Shown: positions 1 to 8,363, counted from the first letter of the stretch. The stretch: DNA of 33,578 nucleotides from an uncultured Alphaproteobacteria bacterium (GCA_937995535.1 CALKJU010000115.1:1-33578); one strand, 5' to 3'. Made by a program: numbers and translations. The notes: generated by a model from the letters alone, not told the origin.

Positions 1-2
1 CG

Positions 3-842
3 CAGCCGGTGCCGCTCGCGGAGAAGGTGGCGCTCATCGAGGCGCTGGCGGCGGCCGGCCTGCCGGTGGTCGAGGCCGGCGCCTTCGTCTCGCCCCGCTG
101 GGTGCCGCAGATGGCCGACAGCGCCGAGGTGCTGCGCGCCATCCGCCGCCGGCCCGGCGTGCGCTACCCGGTGCTGGTCCCCAACCTCAAGGGCCTGGAG
201 GCGGCGCGCGCCGCTGGCGCGGACGAGATCGCCGTCTTCGCCGCCGCCTCCGAGACGTTCTCGCAGAGGAACATCAATTGTGGGATCGCCGAGAGCCTGG
301 ACCGGTTCCGCCCGGTGATCGCGGCGGCGCGCACGGCCGGCCTGCCGGTGCGCGGCTACGTCTCCTGCGTCGTCGGCTGCCCCTATGAGGGCCGGATCGA
401 GCCCGCGGCCGTCGTCCGCGTCGGCGCCGCGCTGCACGCCATGGGCTGCGGCGAGATCAGCCTCGGCGACACGATCGGGGTGGGCACGCCGCGCGCGGTG
501 ACGGCGATGATCCGCGCCGTCACCGACGAGGTGCCGGTCGCGGCGCTCGCCATCCACGCGCACGACACCTACGGCCAGGCGCTGGCCAACGTGCTGGCGG
601 CGCTCGAGCTGGGGGTGGCGGTGGTCGACAGCTCGGTCGCCGGGCTCGGCGGCTGTCCCTACGCACCGGGCGCCAGCGGCAACCTCGCCACCGAGGACCT
701 CGTCTACATGCTGGATGGCATGGGCGTGCGCACCGGCATCGACCTCGACGCCGTGATCCGCGCCGGGGAGCGGATCACGGCCGTGCTCGGCCGGGCGACG
801 CGGAGCAAGGTCGCCGCCGCGCGCGGCGCGGCACTGCGCTGA
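3..842 (+). CDS. hydroxymethylglutaryl-CoA lyase, 5' end missing
   Basis: Cleaves 3-hydroxy-3-methylglutaryl-CoA to acetyl-CoA and acetoacetate, the last step of leucine breakdown; cytosolic. The visible 279 codons match the DRE-TIM metallolyase family. They include [13 protein letters not shown], the metal-binding [13 protein letters not shown] motif (two His), and near the C-terminus the family signature [14 protein letters not shown] with its catalytic Cys. The family is about 300 residues, so roughly 20 N-terminal residues, including the usual E.GPRDGLQ active-site stretch, lie upstream of the window. The GTG at position 9 is an internal Val codon, not the start. What lies upstream in the operon cannot be seen. 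The family call is firm; activity on a close analogue of HMG-CoA is possible. Confidence 0.93.
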   Translation, partial: QPVPLAEKVALIEALAAAGLPVVEAGAFVSPRWVPQMADSAEVLRAIRRRPGVRYPVLVPNLKGLEAARAAGADEIAVFAAASETFSQRNINCGIAESLDRFRPVIAAARTAGLPVRGYVSCVVGCPYEGRIEPAAVVRVGAALHAMGCGEISLGDTIGVGTPRAVTAMIRAVTDEVPVAALAIHAHDTYGQALANVLAALELGVAVVDSSVAGLGGCPYAPGASGNLATEDLVYMLDGMGVRTGIDLDAVIRAGERITAVLGRATRSKVAAARGAALR

Positions 843-850
843 GCCGGCCC

Positions 851-997
851 TTGGAGGTCTACCGCACCTGGATCATCGACAGCCGGCGCTGGGCGCACGA
901 CCGGCCGCGCGCCGAGGGTCTGGCGCTCCACGACGCCGAGGTCCGCGCCAGGCTCGTGCCGGACTGCTGCCGCTTGACCGGCGCGGCGCCACGCTGA
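851..997 (+). pseudogene. probable collapsed sulfotransferase remnant (48 codons)
   Basis: An open frame starting at TTG and ending in TGA lies between the HMG-CoA lyase and the anion transporter. Its first part reads VYRTWIIDSRRWAHDRPR. This resembles the N-terminus of bacterial sulfotransferase-family proteins, where a W..DSRRW..YRPR.DD segment precedes the PAPS-binding KCGTTW loop. Here the KCGTTW loop and the roughly 200 residues after it are absent. The frame runs directly into HDAEVRARLVPDCCR, which resembles the C-terminal helix of the same family. I read it as an internally deleted gene, both ends kept and the middle lost. The N-terminal match is from memory of the family and is moderate; the C-terminal match is weaker. 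The alternative is a chance open frame in GC-rich DNA. Confidence 0.35.
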
Positions 998-1008
998 CCG
1001 GGCACGCC

Positions 1009-2379
1009 TTGCGCCCCGCGCTCGCCGCGGCCGCCCTGATCGCCGCCGTGCTGCTCGCCGCGGCCGCGCCGCGCTGGGGCCTCTCGCCGCAGCAGGCGGC
1101 GGCGCTCGGCCTGCTCGTGGGCACCGTCGGCCTGTGGGCGACGATTGCCATCCCCGAGGCGGTGACCAGCCTCGGCTTCTTCGCCACGGCCCTGCTTCTC
1201 GGTACGGCCCCGCCCGAGGTCGTGCTGGCCGGCTTCACCTCGGCTGCGTTGTGGCTCACCGCTGGCGGCCTGGTGCTCGCCGCCGCGCTGCGCGCGACCG
1301 GGCTCGCCGATCGCATGGCCGCCGCGCTCTCGCACCATGTCGGGCACGGCTATCCCGGCGCCGTCGCCGGCATGGCGCTGCTCGGCACCGGTCTCGCCTT
1401 CCTGATGCCCTCGGCGATGGGCCGGGTGCTGGTGCTCGTGCCGCTCGCCCAGGCGATTGCGGTGGGACTCGGCTTCGGGCCGGAGCGCAGGGGCGCGCAG
1501 GGCCTGGCGCTCGCCGCCGTACTCGGGACGATGCTGCCGGGCTTCGCCATCCTCACCGCGAATGTCCCCAACCTCGTGCTCGTCGGCGCGGCCGAGGCCC
1601 TGCTCGGCGCGGCGCCGGGCTGGTCCGACTATCTCCTCTGGAACTTCCCGGTGCTCGGACTGCTCAAGCTCGCCCTGGTGGTGGCGGTGGTGGTGCGCGT
1701 GTGCCCGGACCGGCTCGACCGGGCCGATAGCCCGGTGCCGCGTCCGCCGGCCAGCGCGGCCGAGCGGCGCCTGCTCGCCTTGCTGCTGATCGTCCTCGCC
1801 CTGTGGATGACCGATCGGCTGCACGGCCTGCCGGCCGCCGGCGTGGCGCTGGCCGCGGCCGTGCTGTGCCTCCTGCCCGGGATCGGTGTGCTCGACCCGC
1901 GCCGCCTCGGCGAGCACCTGCCGGTGGCGACGCTGGTCTACGTCGCGGCGGTGCTGGGCCTCGCCCGTGTCGTCGACACGAGCGGCCTCGACGACCTCGC
2001 CGCCGCCCGCCTGCTGGCGCTGGTGCCGCTGACCGAGGCCGGCGCGGCCGCAGCCTACGCGACCCTGGTGGCGATCGGCGGCGCGGTCGCGATCCTCGCC
2101 GGATTTCCCGTGGCGGCCGCGGTGCTGGTGCCGCTCACTGCGAGCGTGGCGGCGGAAACGGGCGCGCCCGCGGCCGGGCTGCTGATGGCCGCGGTGGCGA
2201 GCTTCTCGGTGATCCTCCTGCCCTATCAGGAAGCTCCGATCGCCGTGGGCATGCAGCTGGCACGGCTGCCCGTCGAACGGATGCTGCCGGTCCTGCTGCT
2301 GACCACGGGCATCGCGCTCGTCGCGCTCACGCCGCTGCACTTCCTGTGGCTGGTGGCGCTGGGCGTGCTGCCATGGTGA
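1009..2379 (+). CDS. SLC13/DASS-family anion permease
   Basis: A very hydrophobic 456-residue protein with about 11-12 predicted membrane segments, the usual length for the divalent anion:Na+ symporter (SLC13/CitT) family. These carry sulfate or di/tricarboxylates across the inner membrane. Two re-entrant-loop-like stretches, around LMPSAMGRVLVLVP in the first half and FPVAAAVLVPL in the second, lie where the family has its SNT-type substrate and Na+ motifs, but the consensus is degenerate, so the substrate cannot be called. The start taken is TTG at 1009, with no convincing ribosome site; CTG/GTG codons nearby are alternatives. It follows the HMG-CoA lyase on the same strand and converges with the CDF gene, the two stop codons about 11 bases apart. 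Confidence 0.75.
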   Translation: MRPALAAAALIAAVLLAAAAPRWGLSPQQAAALGLLVGTVGLWATIAIPEAVTSLGFFATALLLGTAPPEVVLAGFTSAALWLTAGGLVLAAALRATGLADRMAAALSHHVGHGYPGAVAGMALLGTGLAFLMPSAMGRVLVLVPLAQAIAVGLGFGPERRGAQGLALAAVLGTMLPGFAILTANVPNLVLVGAAEALLGAAPGWSDYLLWNFPVLGLLKLALVVAVVVRVCPDRLDRADSPVPRPPASAAERRLLALLLIVLALWMTDRLHGLPAAGVALAAAVLCLLPGIGVLDPRRLGEHLPVATLVYVAAVLGLARVVDTSGLDDLAAARLLALVPLTEAGAAAAYATLVAIGGAVAILAGFPVAAAVLVPLTASVAAETGAPAAGLLMAAVASFSVILLPYQEAPIAVGMQLARLPVERMLPVLLLTTGIALVALTPLHFLWLVALGVLPW

Positions 2380-2390
2380 GCGGCGTGGCG

Positions 2391-3281
2391 TCAGGCGGCG
2401 GCCCGATCCAGCCGGCAGGTCGGCCCGTTGCCGAGCTCGATCTGCAGCGTGGCGTGGGCGATGCCGAACCGGTCGCCGAGCTCGGCCGTGATCTCGTCGA
2501 GGAAGGCGTCGCCGGGATGGCCGTCGGGCATGACCAGATGCGCGGTCAACGCCGTCCGCGTCGTGCTGAGCGCCCAGACATGCAGGTCGTGCACGTCACG
2601 GACCCCGGGACGCGCCAGGAGCCAGGCGCGCAGCGCCGCGCGGTCGATCTCCTCGGGAACACCGTCGAGCGACAGGCGCAGCGCGCGGCGCAACAGGTCG
2701 TAGGCGGCGACGGTGATCACGAGGCTCACCGCCAGCGCCACCAACGGATCGACCCACGCCCAGCCGGTGGCGAGGACGACCGCCGCGGCGACCACGACCG
2801 CCAGCGACACCGCGGCGTCGGCCAGCATGTGGAGAAAGGCGCCTGCCGCGTTCAGATCGTGCGCCCGTTGCCTGCGGAACAGCAGGGCGGTGCCGGCGTT
2901 CACCGCGATCCCGAGCGCCGCGACCGCGAGCACCGTGCCGGCCGCCACGTCGACCGGCTCGCCCAACCGCCGCACGGCCTCCCAGACGACCGCGCCGACG
3001 CCGACGAGAATCGCGATCGCATTGGCCAGAGCCGCGAGGATCGTCCCCCGGCCCAGCCCGTAGGTGAAGCGCGCGCTGCCCCGACGTCTGGCCAGGACGG
3101 CCGCGCCCCAGGCGATCAGCAGGCCACCGACGTCGGTGAGATTGTGGGCCGCGTCGGCGAGCAGCGCGAGCGAGCCCGTCACCAAGCCCGCGCCCGCCTC
3201 GAGCACGACGTAGGCGGCGTTGAGGATGACCGCCCAGCGGAAGGCCGCGTCGAGTGGCGGCGGCGCGTGCGCGTGGCTCAA
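2391..3281 (-). CDS. cation diffusion facilitator (CDF) metal exporter
   Basis: A 296-residue CDF/CzcD-type proton antiporter that exports Zn2+ or related divalent cations from the cytoplasm. Six membrane segments are visible. TM2 carries ADAAHNLTD (His46, Asp50) and TM5 carries HMLAD; together these give the HxxxD/HxxxD metal site of the CzcD/ZitB subgroup. The C-terminal cytoplasmic ferredoxin-like domain (about 205-285) includes DVHDLHVWALS. The N-terminus is His-rich (SHAHAPPP). I place the start at TTG 3281, which overlaps the rhodanese stop (TTGA). The frame stays open further upstream, but that sequence is Arg-rich shadow of the rhodanese gene. It is the last gene of the ArsR-led operon, so it is probably induced with it. 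Confidence 0.88.
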   Translation of the reverse strand: MSHAHAPPPLDAAFRWAVILNAAYVVLEAGAGLVTGSLALLADAAHNLTDVGGLLIAWGAAVLARRRGSARFTYGLGRGTILAALANAIAILVGVGAVVWEAVRRLGEPVDVAAGTVLAVAALGIAVNAGTALLFRRQRAHDLNAAGAFLHMLADAAVSLAVVVAAAVVLATGWAWVDPLVALAVSLVITVAAYDLLRRALRLSLDGVPEEIDRAALRAWLLARPGVRDVHDLHVWALSTTRTALTAHLVMPDGHPGDAFLDEITAELGDRFGIAHATLQIELGNGPTCRLDRAAA

Positions 3282-3772
3282 CAGCAGCCGCCCGGCTCTC
3301 CCGAGGTCGCGCAGCCGGAGCCCGCGGTCTGCGCGGAGCCGCAGTTGGCGCTGGTCGAAGTCGCCGCCGGGGCGCCGCAGCAACCCCCTGTGCTGCTCGC
3401 CGCCGGCACCTCGCCAGACACCGGAAATCCTTTCCGGGCCCAGGCGACGATCCCGCCGGCGAGGTTCGCCACCCGGGTGTAGCCGTGATACATCAGGTAA
3501 TAGGTCGCCTTGAGGCTGCGCTGGCCGACGGCGCAGACGAGGACCAGATCGCGGTCGCGCGGCAGCTCCGACCAGCGTCGCTCGAGCTCGCCCAGCGGGA
3601 TGTCGATCCGACCGGGCACGGCGAAGGCGGCGCGCTCGATCTCGTGCGGCTCGCGGACGTCGACCATGATGGCACCGGCCGAGACCGCCTTCCAGGCCGT
3701 CGTCGGGCAGATCTCGCGGGCCTCGGCCAACTCGCGCCGCGGCTCCGTCGCCACCGTCAGGGTATCGCTCAT
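3278..3772 (-). CDS. rhodanese-like protein with Cys-rich tail
   Basis: A 164-residue single-domain rhodanese. The domain (about 20-118) has the usual VDVREPHE turn and an active-site loop CAVGQR with catalytic Cys80, followed by LAGGIVAWARKGFPV. Such proteins carry a persulfide on that Cys and move sulfane sulfur; some act as arsenate or thiol-oxyanion reductases. After residue 125 comes a low-complexity Gly/Ser/Ala tail with six Cys (131, 132, 144, 154, 163, 164), including a CC pair and a terminal GGCC, which could bind a thiophilic metal or metalloid. The ATG at 3772 overlaps the thioredoxin stop (ATGA) and the stop overlaps the CDF start, so translation is coupled on both sides. Confidence 0.85.
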   Translation of the reverse strand: MSDTLTVATEPRRELAEAREICPTTAWKAVSAGAIMVDVREPHEIERAAFAVPGRIDIPLGELERRWSELPRDRDLVLVCAVGQRSLKATYYLMYHGYTRVANLAGGIVAWARKGFPVSGEVPAASSTGGCCGAPAATSTSANCGSAQTAGSGCATSGEPGGCC

Positions 3773-4011
3773 GATCCCGCTCCCAGAAGCTGCTCGACCT
3801 TGTCGCGCGCCGGCACGCCGCCCGCGTGGACGACCTTGCCGTCGATCACCAGCGCCGGGGTCGACATCACCCCGTAGCTCATGATCTCGCGCAGCTGCTC
3901 GACCTTGGTGACGGTGACCGCGAGCCCCTTGGCGCGCGCGACCTCCTCCACCAGCGCCACCGTGTTGCGACAGTTGGCGCAACCGGGTCCGAGAACCTTC
4001 ACCTCGGTCAT
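3769..4011 (-). CDS. small thioredoxin-fold disulfide protein
   Basis: An 80-residue minimal thioredoxin-fold protein (thioredoxin_3, 'redox-active disulfide protein 2' type). It has a CANC active site (Cys11, Cys14) right after the first strand and the cis-proline loop MSTPALVIDG (Pro52). It would act as a dithiol reductase in the cytoplasm. Proteins of this type often sit beside UPF0718/ArsP-like permeases and ArsR regulators, as here. It begins 9 bases after the permease stop and its own stop overlaps the rhodanese start (ATGA). A partner reductant for the permease or rhodanese is a fair inference; the exact substrate is unknown. Confidence 0.88.
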   Translation of the reverse strand: MTEVKVLGPGCANCRNTVALVEEVARAKGLAVTVTKVEQLREIMSYGVMSTPALVIDGKVVHAGGVPARDKVEQLLGAGS

Positions 4012-4020
4012 GACGACACC

Positions 4021-5091
4021 TCAGCTCGCGACGAACAGGGCATTGAACAGGAAGCCGACCAGCAGGATCCCGAAGCCGACGACGGCGACGAAGACCGCGA
4101 TCAGGCGCAGGGTCAGAACCTGGCGGAGGATGATCATCTCCGGGAGCGACAGGGCGATCACCGACATCATGAAGGCGAGCACCGTGCCGAGCGCGGCGCC
4201 CTTGCCGAGCAGCGCCTCGACCACCGGCAGGATGCCCGCCGCGTTCGAGTACATCGGGATGCCGATGAGCACGGCGGCGGGCACCGACCACCAGGCGTCC
4301 GCGCCCATGATCGAGGCCATCAGTGCCGCCGGGACGAAGCCGTGGATGAGCGCGCCGATGGCGATCCCGGCGAGAATCCACGGCCAGACCTTGCCGACGA
4401 TCTCGGTGACCGCGGCGAGGCCGGCGCGGAGCCGCGCGACGAGGGTCAGACCGTCGGACGGCGGGACGACCGCTCCGCTGTGCAGCTCGCGGACCCAGTC
4501 CTGCAGCCAGCCCTCGAGCCGCAGCCGGCCGATCACCCAGCCGGCGAGGATCGCGACCGCGAGACCGACGGCCAGATAGGCCGCGGCGATGCGCCAGCCG
4601 ACCAGCCCGAGCAGCAGGCCGAGGGCGACCTCGTTGATCATCGGCGCCGCGATCAGGAAGGAGAAGGTGACGCCGAGCGGAACCCCGGCCGAGACGAAGC
4701 CGATGAACAGCGGTACCGCGGAGCATGAGCAGAACGGGGTCAGGATGCCGAGGCCGGCGGCCATGACATTGCCCAGCCCCTCGCGTCGACCGGCGAGCAG
4801 GGCGCGGGTCCGCTCCGGCGAGAAGAAGCTGCGCACGACGCCCATCGCGAACACCACGAGGGTCAGCAGCAGCAGCACCTTGGGCGTATCGTAGACGAAG
4901 AAGGCGATGGCCTCGCCGAGATGGCTCGAGCGCTCGACCGGCAGCCGTGCCACGACCCACTCGGAGAAGGGCACGAGCTGGCTGTAGGCGACGACCCAGA
5001 AGCCGAGCGCCGCCACGGTGCCGGCGAGCCACAGGAAGGTCTCGCGACCGGCCCGGGTCGAGGACGGTGAGGCGATGACGTCGGTGCTCAT
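4021..5091 (-). CDS. UPF0718 / ArsP-like permease
   Basis: A 356-residue inner-membrane protein with about 9-10 hydrophobic segments. The family hallmark TPFCSCSAVPLF (Cys121, Cys123) lies in the first half, followed by SFLIAAPMINEVAL; the second half carries IPMYSNAAGILPVVEAL. UPF0718 includes ArsP, which exports trivalent organoarsenicals, but most members are uncharacterised. The paired Cys are candidates for metal or metalloid binding. The start is ATG 5091, overlapping the arsR stop (ATGA), which favours this start over longer reading frames. The ArsR-thioredoxin-rhodanese-CDF context supports a role in resistance to a thiophilic metal or metalloid; arsenic specifically is not proven. 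Confidence 0.82.
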   Translation of the reverse strand: MSTDVIASPSSTRAGRETFLWLAGTVAALGFWVVAYSQLVPFSEWVVARLPVERSSHLGEAIAFFVYDTPKVLLLLTLVVFAMGVVRSFFSPERTRALLAGRREGLGNVMAAGLGILTPFCSCSAVPLFIGFVSAGVPLGVTFSFLIAAPMINEVALGLLLGLVGWRIAAAYLAVGLAVAILAGWVIGRLRLEGWLQDWVRELHSGAVVPPSDGLTLVARLRAGLAAVTEIVGKVWPWILAGIAIGALIHGFVPAALMASIMGADAWWSVPAAVLIGIPMYSNAAGILPVVEALLGKGAALGTVLAFMMSVIALSLPEMIILRQVLTLRLIAVFVAVVGFGILLVGFLFNALFVAS

Positions 5092-5399
5092 GCCGCCTCG
5101 CGCAGCTGCACGTTGCCGCCCTCCGCCATCGCTGCGATCGCCGCGTCGACGAGCACGGCCAAGGGCTCGGCCAGCTCCGGATGACGTCGATAGCGGACCC
5201 ACTGCGCGTCGCGGCGGTCGATCACCAGCCCGGCGAGCTTCAACACCGCCATGTGGCGCGACATCCGCGACTGGCTCGCGCCGAGGCGCCGCATCAGCTC
5301 GCACACGCAATGCTCCTCGCCGTCCCAGAGCAGCCGGAGCGCGGCCAGCCGCGTCGGATCGGCGAGCGCCGAGAGAACCTGCAGGACACGATCGGCCAT
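5088..5399 (-). CDS. ArsR/SmtB-family metal(loid)-responsive repressor
   Basis: A 103-residue winged-helix repressor, the normal length for ArsR/SmtB. It opens with ALADPTRLAALRLL and then has the metal-binding CVCELM motif (Cys31, Cys33). That matches the ELCVC motif by which ArsR-type sensors bind As(III), Sb(III) or related thiophilic ions at helix alpha3. The recognition helix is ASQSRMSRHMAVLKLAGLV (about 41-59). It would release DNA when metal binds. It is the first gene of the five-gene minus-strand operon and lies directly behind a palindromic operator, so it is probably autoregulated. Confidence 0.92.
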   Translation of the reverse strand: MADRVLQVLSALADPTRLAALRLLWDGEEHCVCELMRRLGASQSRMSRHMAVLKLAGLVIDRRDAQWVRYRRHPELAEPLAVLVDAAIAAMAEGGNVQLREAA

Positions 5400-5413
5400 C
5401 TGCTCAACCGCTT

Positions 5414-5429
5414 ATGCGCTTAGGCGCAT
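5414..5429. promoter_or_regulatory. palindromic operator, probable ArsR site
   Basis: ATGCGC-TTAG-GCGCAT is a perfect 6-bp inverted repeat with a 4-base spacer. It overlaps the edge of the arsR -10 element and lies 15 bases upstream of the arsR start. Position and symmetry are what an autoregulating ArsR/SmtB dimer would use. Binding itself is inferred. Confidence 0.6.
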
Positions 5430-5457
5430 TAGGTGGGATAGCCCGGCTTGTTGTCAA
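5428..5457 (-). promoter_or_regulatory. sigma70-type promoter of the arsR operon
   Basis: On the minus strand a perfect -35 hexamer TTGACA (5457-5452) is followed after 18 bases by CCTAAT (5433-5428), a four-of-six match to the -10 consensus. This predicts a transcript starting near 5420 with a short leader before the arsR ATG at 5399. The -10 overlaps the palindrome at 5414-5429. Confidence 0.65.
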
Positions 5458-5478
5458 GCGTCGCGATGCGGCCGCGAG

Positions 5479-6354
5479 CTAGGCCAGCCCGCGGCGGAAG
5501 GGATCGGCGGGGTAGACGCCCAGGATCTGCACGTCGTGGGCGAAGAAGTTGAGTTCCTCGAAGGCGAGCTTGAGGCGCTGCTCGTCGGGATGGGCCATCA
5601 CGTCGGCGTAGAACTGGGCCTGGACGAAGGCCCCGTCGACATAGGACTCGAGCTTGACCATGTTGATGCCATTGGTGGCGAAGCCACCCAGCGCCTTGTA
5701 CAGCGCCGCCGGCACGTTGCGGACGCGGAAGACGAAGGTGGTGACGACCGATTCGCCGTCGGCCGGTGGCCACTCCGCCTCACGCGCCAAGATCAGGAAG
5801 CGAGTCGTGTTGTGCGCCGCGTCCTCGATGTCGCTGGCGAGCACTTGCAGATCGTAGATCTCGGCGGCGAGGCTCGAGGCGATCGCGGCGCGGGTCGGAT
5901 CGCCGCGCAGCGCGACGTCGGCGGCGGCCCCGGCGGTGTCCGCGGCGACGATCGGGGCGAGCTTGTGCTTGCGCAGGAAGTTGCGGCACTGGCCGAGCGC
6001 GTGGACGTGCGACTCCACCGAGCGGATGGTCTCCAGCCGCGCCCCGCGCAGGCCCAGGAGCTGGTGGTTCACGCGCAGGAAGTGCTCGCCGACGATGTGC
6101 AGGCCGCTGTGCGGCATCAGATGGTGGACGTCGGCGACGCGGCCCGCGACCGAGTTGTCGACCGGGATCATCGCCCGTCCGGCGCGACCCTCGCGGACGG
6201 CGGCGAACGCCTCCTCGAAGGACGGGCAGGGGGCCGGTGTCAGCGCCGGGAACCGCTCGCGGCAGGCGAGGTTCGAGTAGGCCCCGGGCACGCCCTGATA
6301 GGCGATGATCCGCTCCGGCGGAGCGTCGGGCCAGGGGAGATGGGTGTGGTTCAT
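5479..6354 (-). CDS. pheA: prephenate dehydratase, monofunctional
   Basis: Converts prephenate to phenylpyruvate in phenylalanine synthesis; cytoplasmic. In the 291-residue protein the catalytic domain (about 15-190) opens with [14 protein letters not shown], has [10 protein letters not shown] in the middle and ends with the catalytic NTTRF motif (Thr184). A C-terminal ACT domain (about 205-280) with [15 protein letters not shown] would bind phenylalanine for feedback inhibition. There is no chorismate mutase domain, so it is the stand-alone form. I take ATG 6354, which overlaps the kdsB stop (TGATG) and has GGAGG four bases upstream. The GTG at 6357 would sit too close to that site. It forms an operon with kdsB. 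Confidence 0.95.
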   Translation of the reverse strand: MNHTHLPWPDAPPERIIAYQGVPGAYSNLACRERFPALTPAPCPSFEEAFAAVREGRAGRAMIPVDNSVAGRVADVHHLMPHSGLHIVGEHFLRVNHQLLGLRGARLETIRSVESHVHALGQCRNFLRKHKLAPIVAADTAGAAADVALRGDPTRAAIASSLAAEIYDLQVLASDIEDAAHNTTRFLILAREAEWPPADGESVVTTFVFRVRNVPAALYKALGGFATNGINMVKLESYVDGAFVQAQFYADVMAHPDEQRLKLAFEELNFFAHDVQILGVYPADPFRRGLA

Positions 6355-7097
6355 CACGCCTCCAGGATGCGCCGGGCGCGCTCGAGATCGGCCGCCGTGT
6401 CGACGCCGAACGGCACCGCGTCGACGAGCCGCACGCCGATGCTCATGCCGGCTTCGAGCGCGCGGAGCTGCTCGAGCCGCTCGCGCCGCTCGAGCGGGCT
6501 CGGCGGGAGCGCGCAGAAGCGCTCGAGGCTCGCCCGGGTGAACGCATAGATGCCGATGTGGTGGAGCACCGGGCCGGGGCCGCTGGGCGCGCTCGCGCGC
6601 GTGAAGTAGAGCGCCCGGCCGAGCGCCGGCCGCGCCGGGTCGACGCTGACCACCGCCTTGACGACGTTGGGGTCGTCGCGCTCGTGTGGATCCTCGGTCG
6701 GGTTGGCCAGCGTGCCGATGGCGCAGTCGAGCTGCTCCAGCGGCTCGAGGACGAGCGCCAACACGCGCGGATCGAGCGTCGGCATGTCGCCCTGGAGATT
6801 GACGACGCGGGTGAAGCGGCGCTCGGGATCGACCGTGGCCAGCGCCGCATTGATCCGATCCGTGCCGGAGGGCAGCAGCGGATCGGTCAGCACCGCCTCG
6901 CCGCCGGCCGACCGAACGACGGCCGCGATCTCCGGCTCGGCGCAGGCGACCCAGACCGGTCCGACCCGGGCCTCGACGGCGCGGCGCCAGACCTGGACGA
7001 TCATCGGCACGCCCGCCAGCTCGAGGAGCGGCTTGCGCGGCAGGCGCGTGGCGGCGAGGCGCGACGGGATCAGCACGGCGGTCGGCGACGGCGGCAA
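6354..7097 (-). CDS. kdsB: 3-deoxy-manno-octulosonate cytidylyltransferase
   Basis: Activates Kdo with CTP to CMP-Kdo for lipid A/LPS core synthesis, showing a Gram-negative envelope. The 247 residues match the usual 245-255. Visible motifs are the nucleotide-binding [15 protein letters not shown] (10-24), PSGTDRI (76-82) and NLQGDMP (100-106). The start is TTG 7097, chosen because GGGGAGG lies six bases upstream and the protein then begins just before the first beta strand, as in the family. The frame stays open far upstream only because it is antisense to the cytochrome c gene. It is divergent from that cytochrome, with about 130 bases between them, and its stop overlaps the pheA start. Confidence 0.95.
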   Translation of the reverse strand: MPPSPTAVLIPSRLAATRLPRKPLLELAGVPMIVQVWRRAVEARVGPVWVACAEPEIAAVVRSAGGEAVLTDPLLPSGTDRINAALATVDPERRFTRVVNLQGDMPTLDPRVLALVLEPLEQLDCAIGTLANPTEDPHERDDPNVVKAVVSVDPARPALGRALYFTRASAPSGPGPVLHHIGIYAFTRASLERFCALPPSPLERRERLEQLRALEAGMSIGVRLVDAVPFGVDTAADLERARRILEA

Positions 7098-7140
7098 GAA
7101 CGACCTCCCCGGATCGCGTCGAGTGCGCCGTCCGGTCGGC

Positions 7141-7169
7141 TTGACTCCCCGCTGAGCACCGTTTTTACC
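7141..7169 (+). promoter_or_regulatory. weak candidate promoter for cytochrome c
   Basis: TTGACT (7141-7146) is a good -35 match, but 17 bases on TTTACC (7164-7169) is a poor -10. The short T-rich run at 7162-7166 stands out in this GC-rich region. It lies 58 bases upstream of the cytochrome start in the kdsB/cytochrome divergent gap. Confidence 0.3.
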
Positions 7170-7226
7170 GAGCCCGGGCGTGCGCCGGCATGGTCCGGTG
7201 CCGCGACAGCGAGGACCGCGCGACCT

Positions 7227-8363
7227 ATGGCATCGTCGCTCGAAGGCAACAAGATCATCGCCGCCGTGCTGACGGCCGGTATCGTCGCCATGGGCAGTGG
7301 CGTCGCCTCGCGCATTCTCTATCAGCCGCACCGGCTCGAGGAGCCGGTCTTCCGCATCGCCGCGGCCGACGCGGAGGCGCCCGCCGCCGAGGAGGCGCCG
7401 GCCGAGCCCCTGCCGGTGCTGCTCGCCGCCGCCGATCCGGCGCAGGGCGAGGCGGTCGCGAAGAAGTGCGCGGCCTGCCACAGCTTCGAGGCCGGTGGTG
7501 CCAACAAGGTCGGGCCGAACCTCTACGGCATCGTCGGCGCGAAGATCGCGCACAGCGACGGCTTCGCCTACTCGACCGCGATGGCCGAGCACGGCGGCGA
7601 GTGGACCTACGAGAACCTCGACGGCTTCCTGAAAGCACCGAAGGACTGGATGCCGGGCACCAAGATGGGCTTCGCCGGCCTCGCCAGGGACACCGAGCGC
7701 GCGGCGATGATCGCCTATCTCCGCACGCTGGCCGACGAGCCGTTGCCGCTGCCGGAGGTTCCCGCCGCGGGCGAGGCCGCCGACGAGCAGGCCGCCGCCC
7801 CGGCCGAGGAGGCGGCTTCCGAGGAGGTCGCCGCGGCACCGGTCGAGGAGCCGACCACCGAGGCGGCCGCTGCGGCACCGGCCGAGGAGACGGCGGGGGC
7901 CGCCGACGCCGCTGAGCCGGCGCCCGTGGAGACGGCCGCGGTGGCTGAGGAGCCTGCCGCCGAGACGGCCGCGCCGGCGGCCGACGGCAACGACGCCGCG
8001 AACGGCGCGCTGGTGCAGCTCGTCGCCGCCGCCGATCCCGCGGCGGGACAGATCGTGGCGCGCAAATGTACCGCCTGCCACACCTTGGAGGCGGGCGGTG
8101 CCAACAAGGTCGGACCCAATCTGTGGGGGATCGTCGGCCGGCCGATCGGTGGCCACGACGGCTTCCGCTACTCCGACGCGATGGCCGGTCACGGCGGCGC
8201 CTGGACGCTCGAGAGCCTCGACGCCTATCTCGCCGATCCGAAGGGCTATATCCCGGGGAACAAGATGGCCTTCGCCGGCTTGAAGAAGCCGGAGGACCGC
8301 GCCGCTTTGCTGGCCTATCTGCGCTCGTTGACCGAGAATCCGGTCCCGTTGACCGGTGGTTGA
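7227..8363 (+). CDS. membrane-anchored di-heme cytochrome c, duplicated domains
   Basis: A 378-residue electron carrier facing the periplasm. Residues 9-28 are a hydrophobic anchor (uncleaved signal, CycM/c552-like). Two class I cytochrome c domains follow. Domain 1 has CAACH (Cys81, Cys84, His85) and the axial Met147 in [10 protein letters not shown]. Domain 2 has CTACH (Cys281, Cys284, His285) and Met347 in [10 protein letters not shown]. Every landmark recurs exactly 200 residues later, and both carry [12 protein letters not shown], showing internal duplication. Between them, about 172-262, is a flexible Ala/Glu/Pro linker. The start is ATG 7227, with GAGG 12 bases upstream. A role between the bc1 complex and an oxidase is likely by family; the partner is unknown. 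It abuts hisN. Confidence 0.9.
   Translation: MASSLEGNKIIAAVLTAGIVAMGSGVASRILYQPHRLEEPVFRIAAADAEAPAAEEAPAEPLPVLLAAADPAQGEAVAKKCAACHSFEAGGANKVGPNLYGIVGAKIAHSDGFAYSTAMAEHGGEWTYENLDGFLKAPKDWMPGTKMGFAGLARDTERAAMIAYLRTLADEPLPLPEVPAAGEAADEQAAAPAEEAASEEVAAAPVEEPTTEAAAAAPAEETAGAADAAEPAPVETAAVAEEPAAETAAPAADGNDAANGALVQLVAAADPAAGQIVARKCTACHTLEAGGANKVGPNLWGIVGRPIGGHDGFRYSDAMAGHGGAWTLESLDAYLADPKGYIPGNKMAFAGLKKPEDRAALLAYLRSLTENPVPLTGG

Noticed and set aside
859..2340. A 493-codon minus-strand frame opposite the anion transporter
   Set aside because: The translation is low-complexity Arg/Gln/Glu/His with no motif, while the plus strand encodes clear membrane helices.
3282..3383. A longer N-terminus for the CDF exporter
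   Set aside because: The extra residues are antisense-style Arg-rich sequence inside the rhodanese gene. TTG 3281 gives a TTGA overlap and a normal CDF start.
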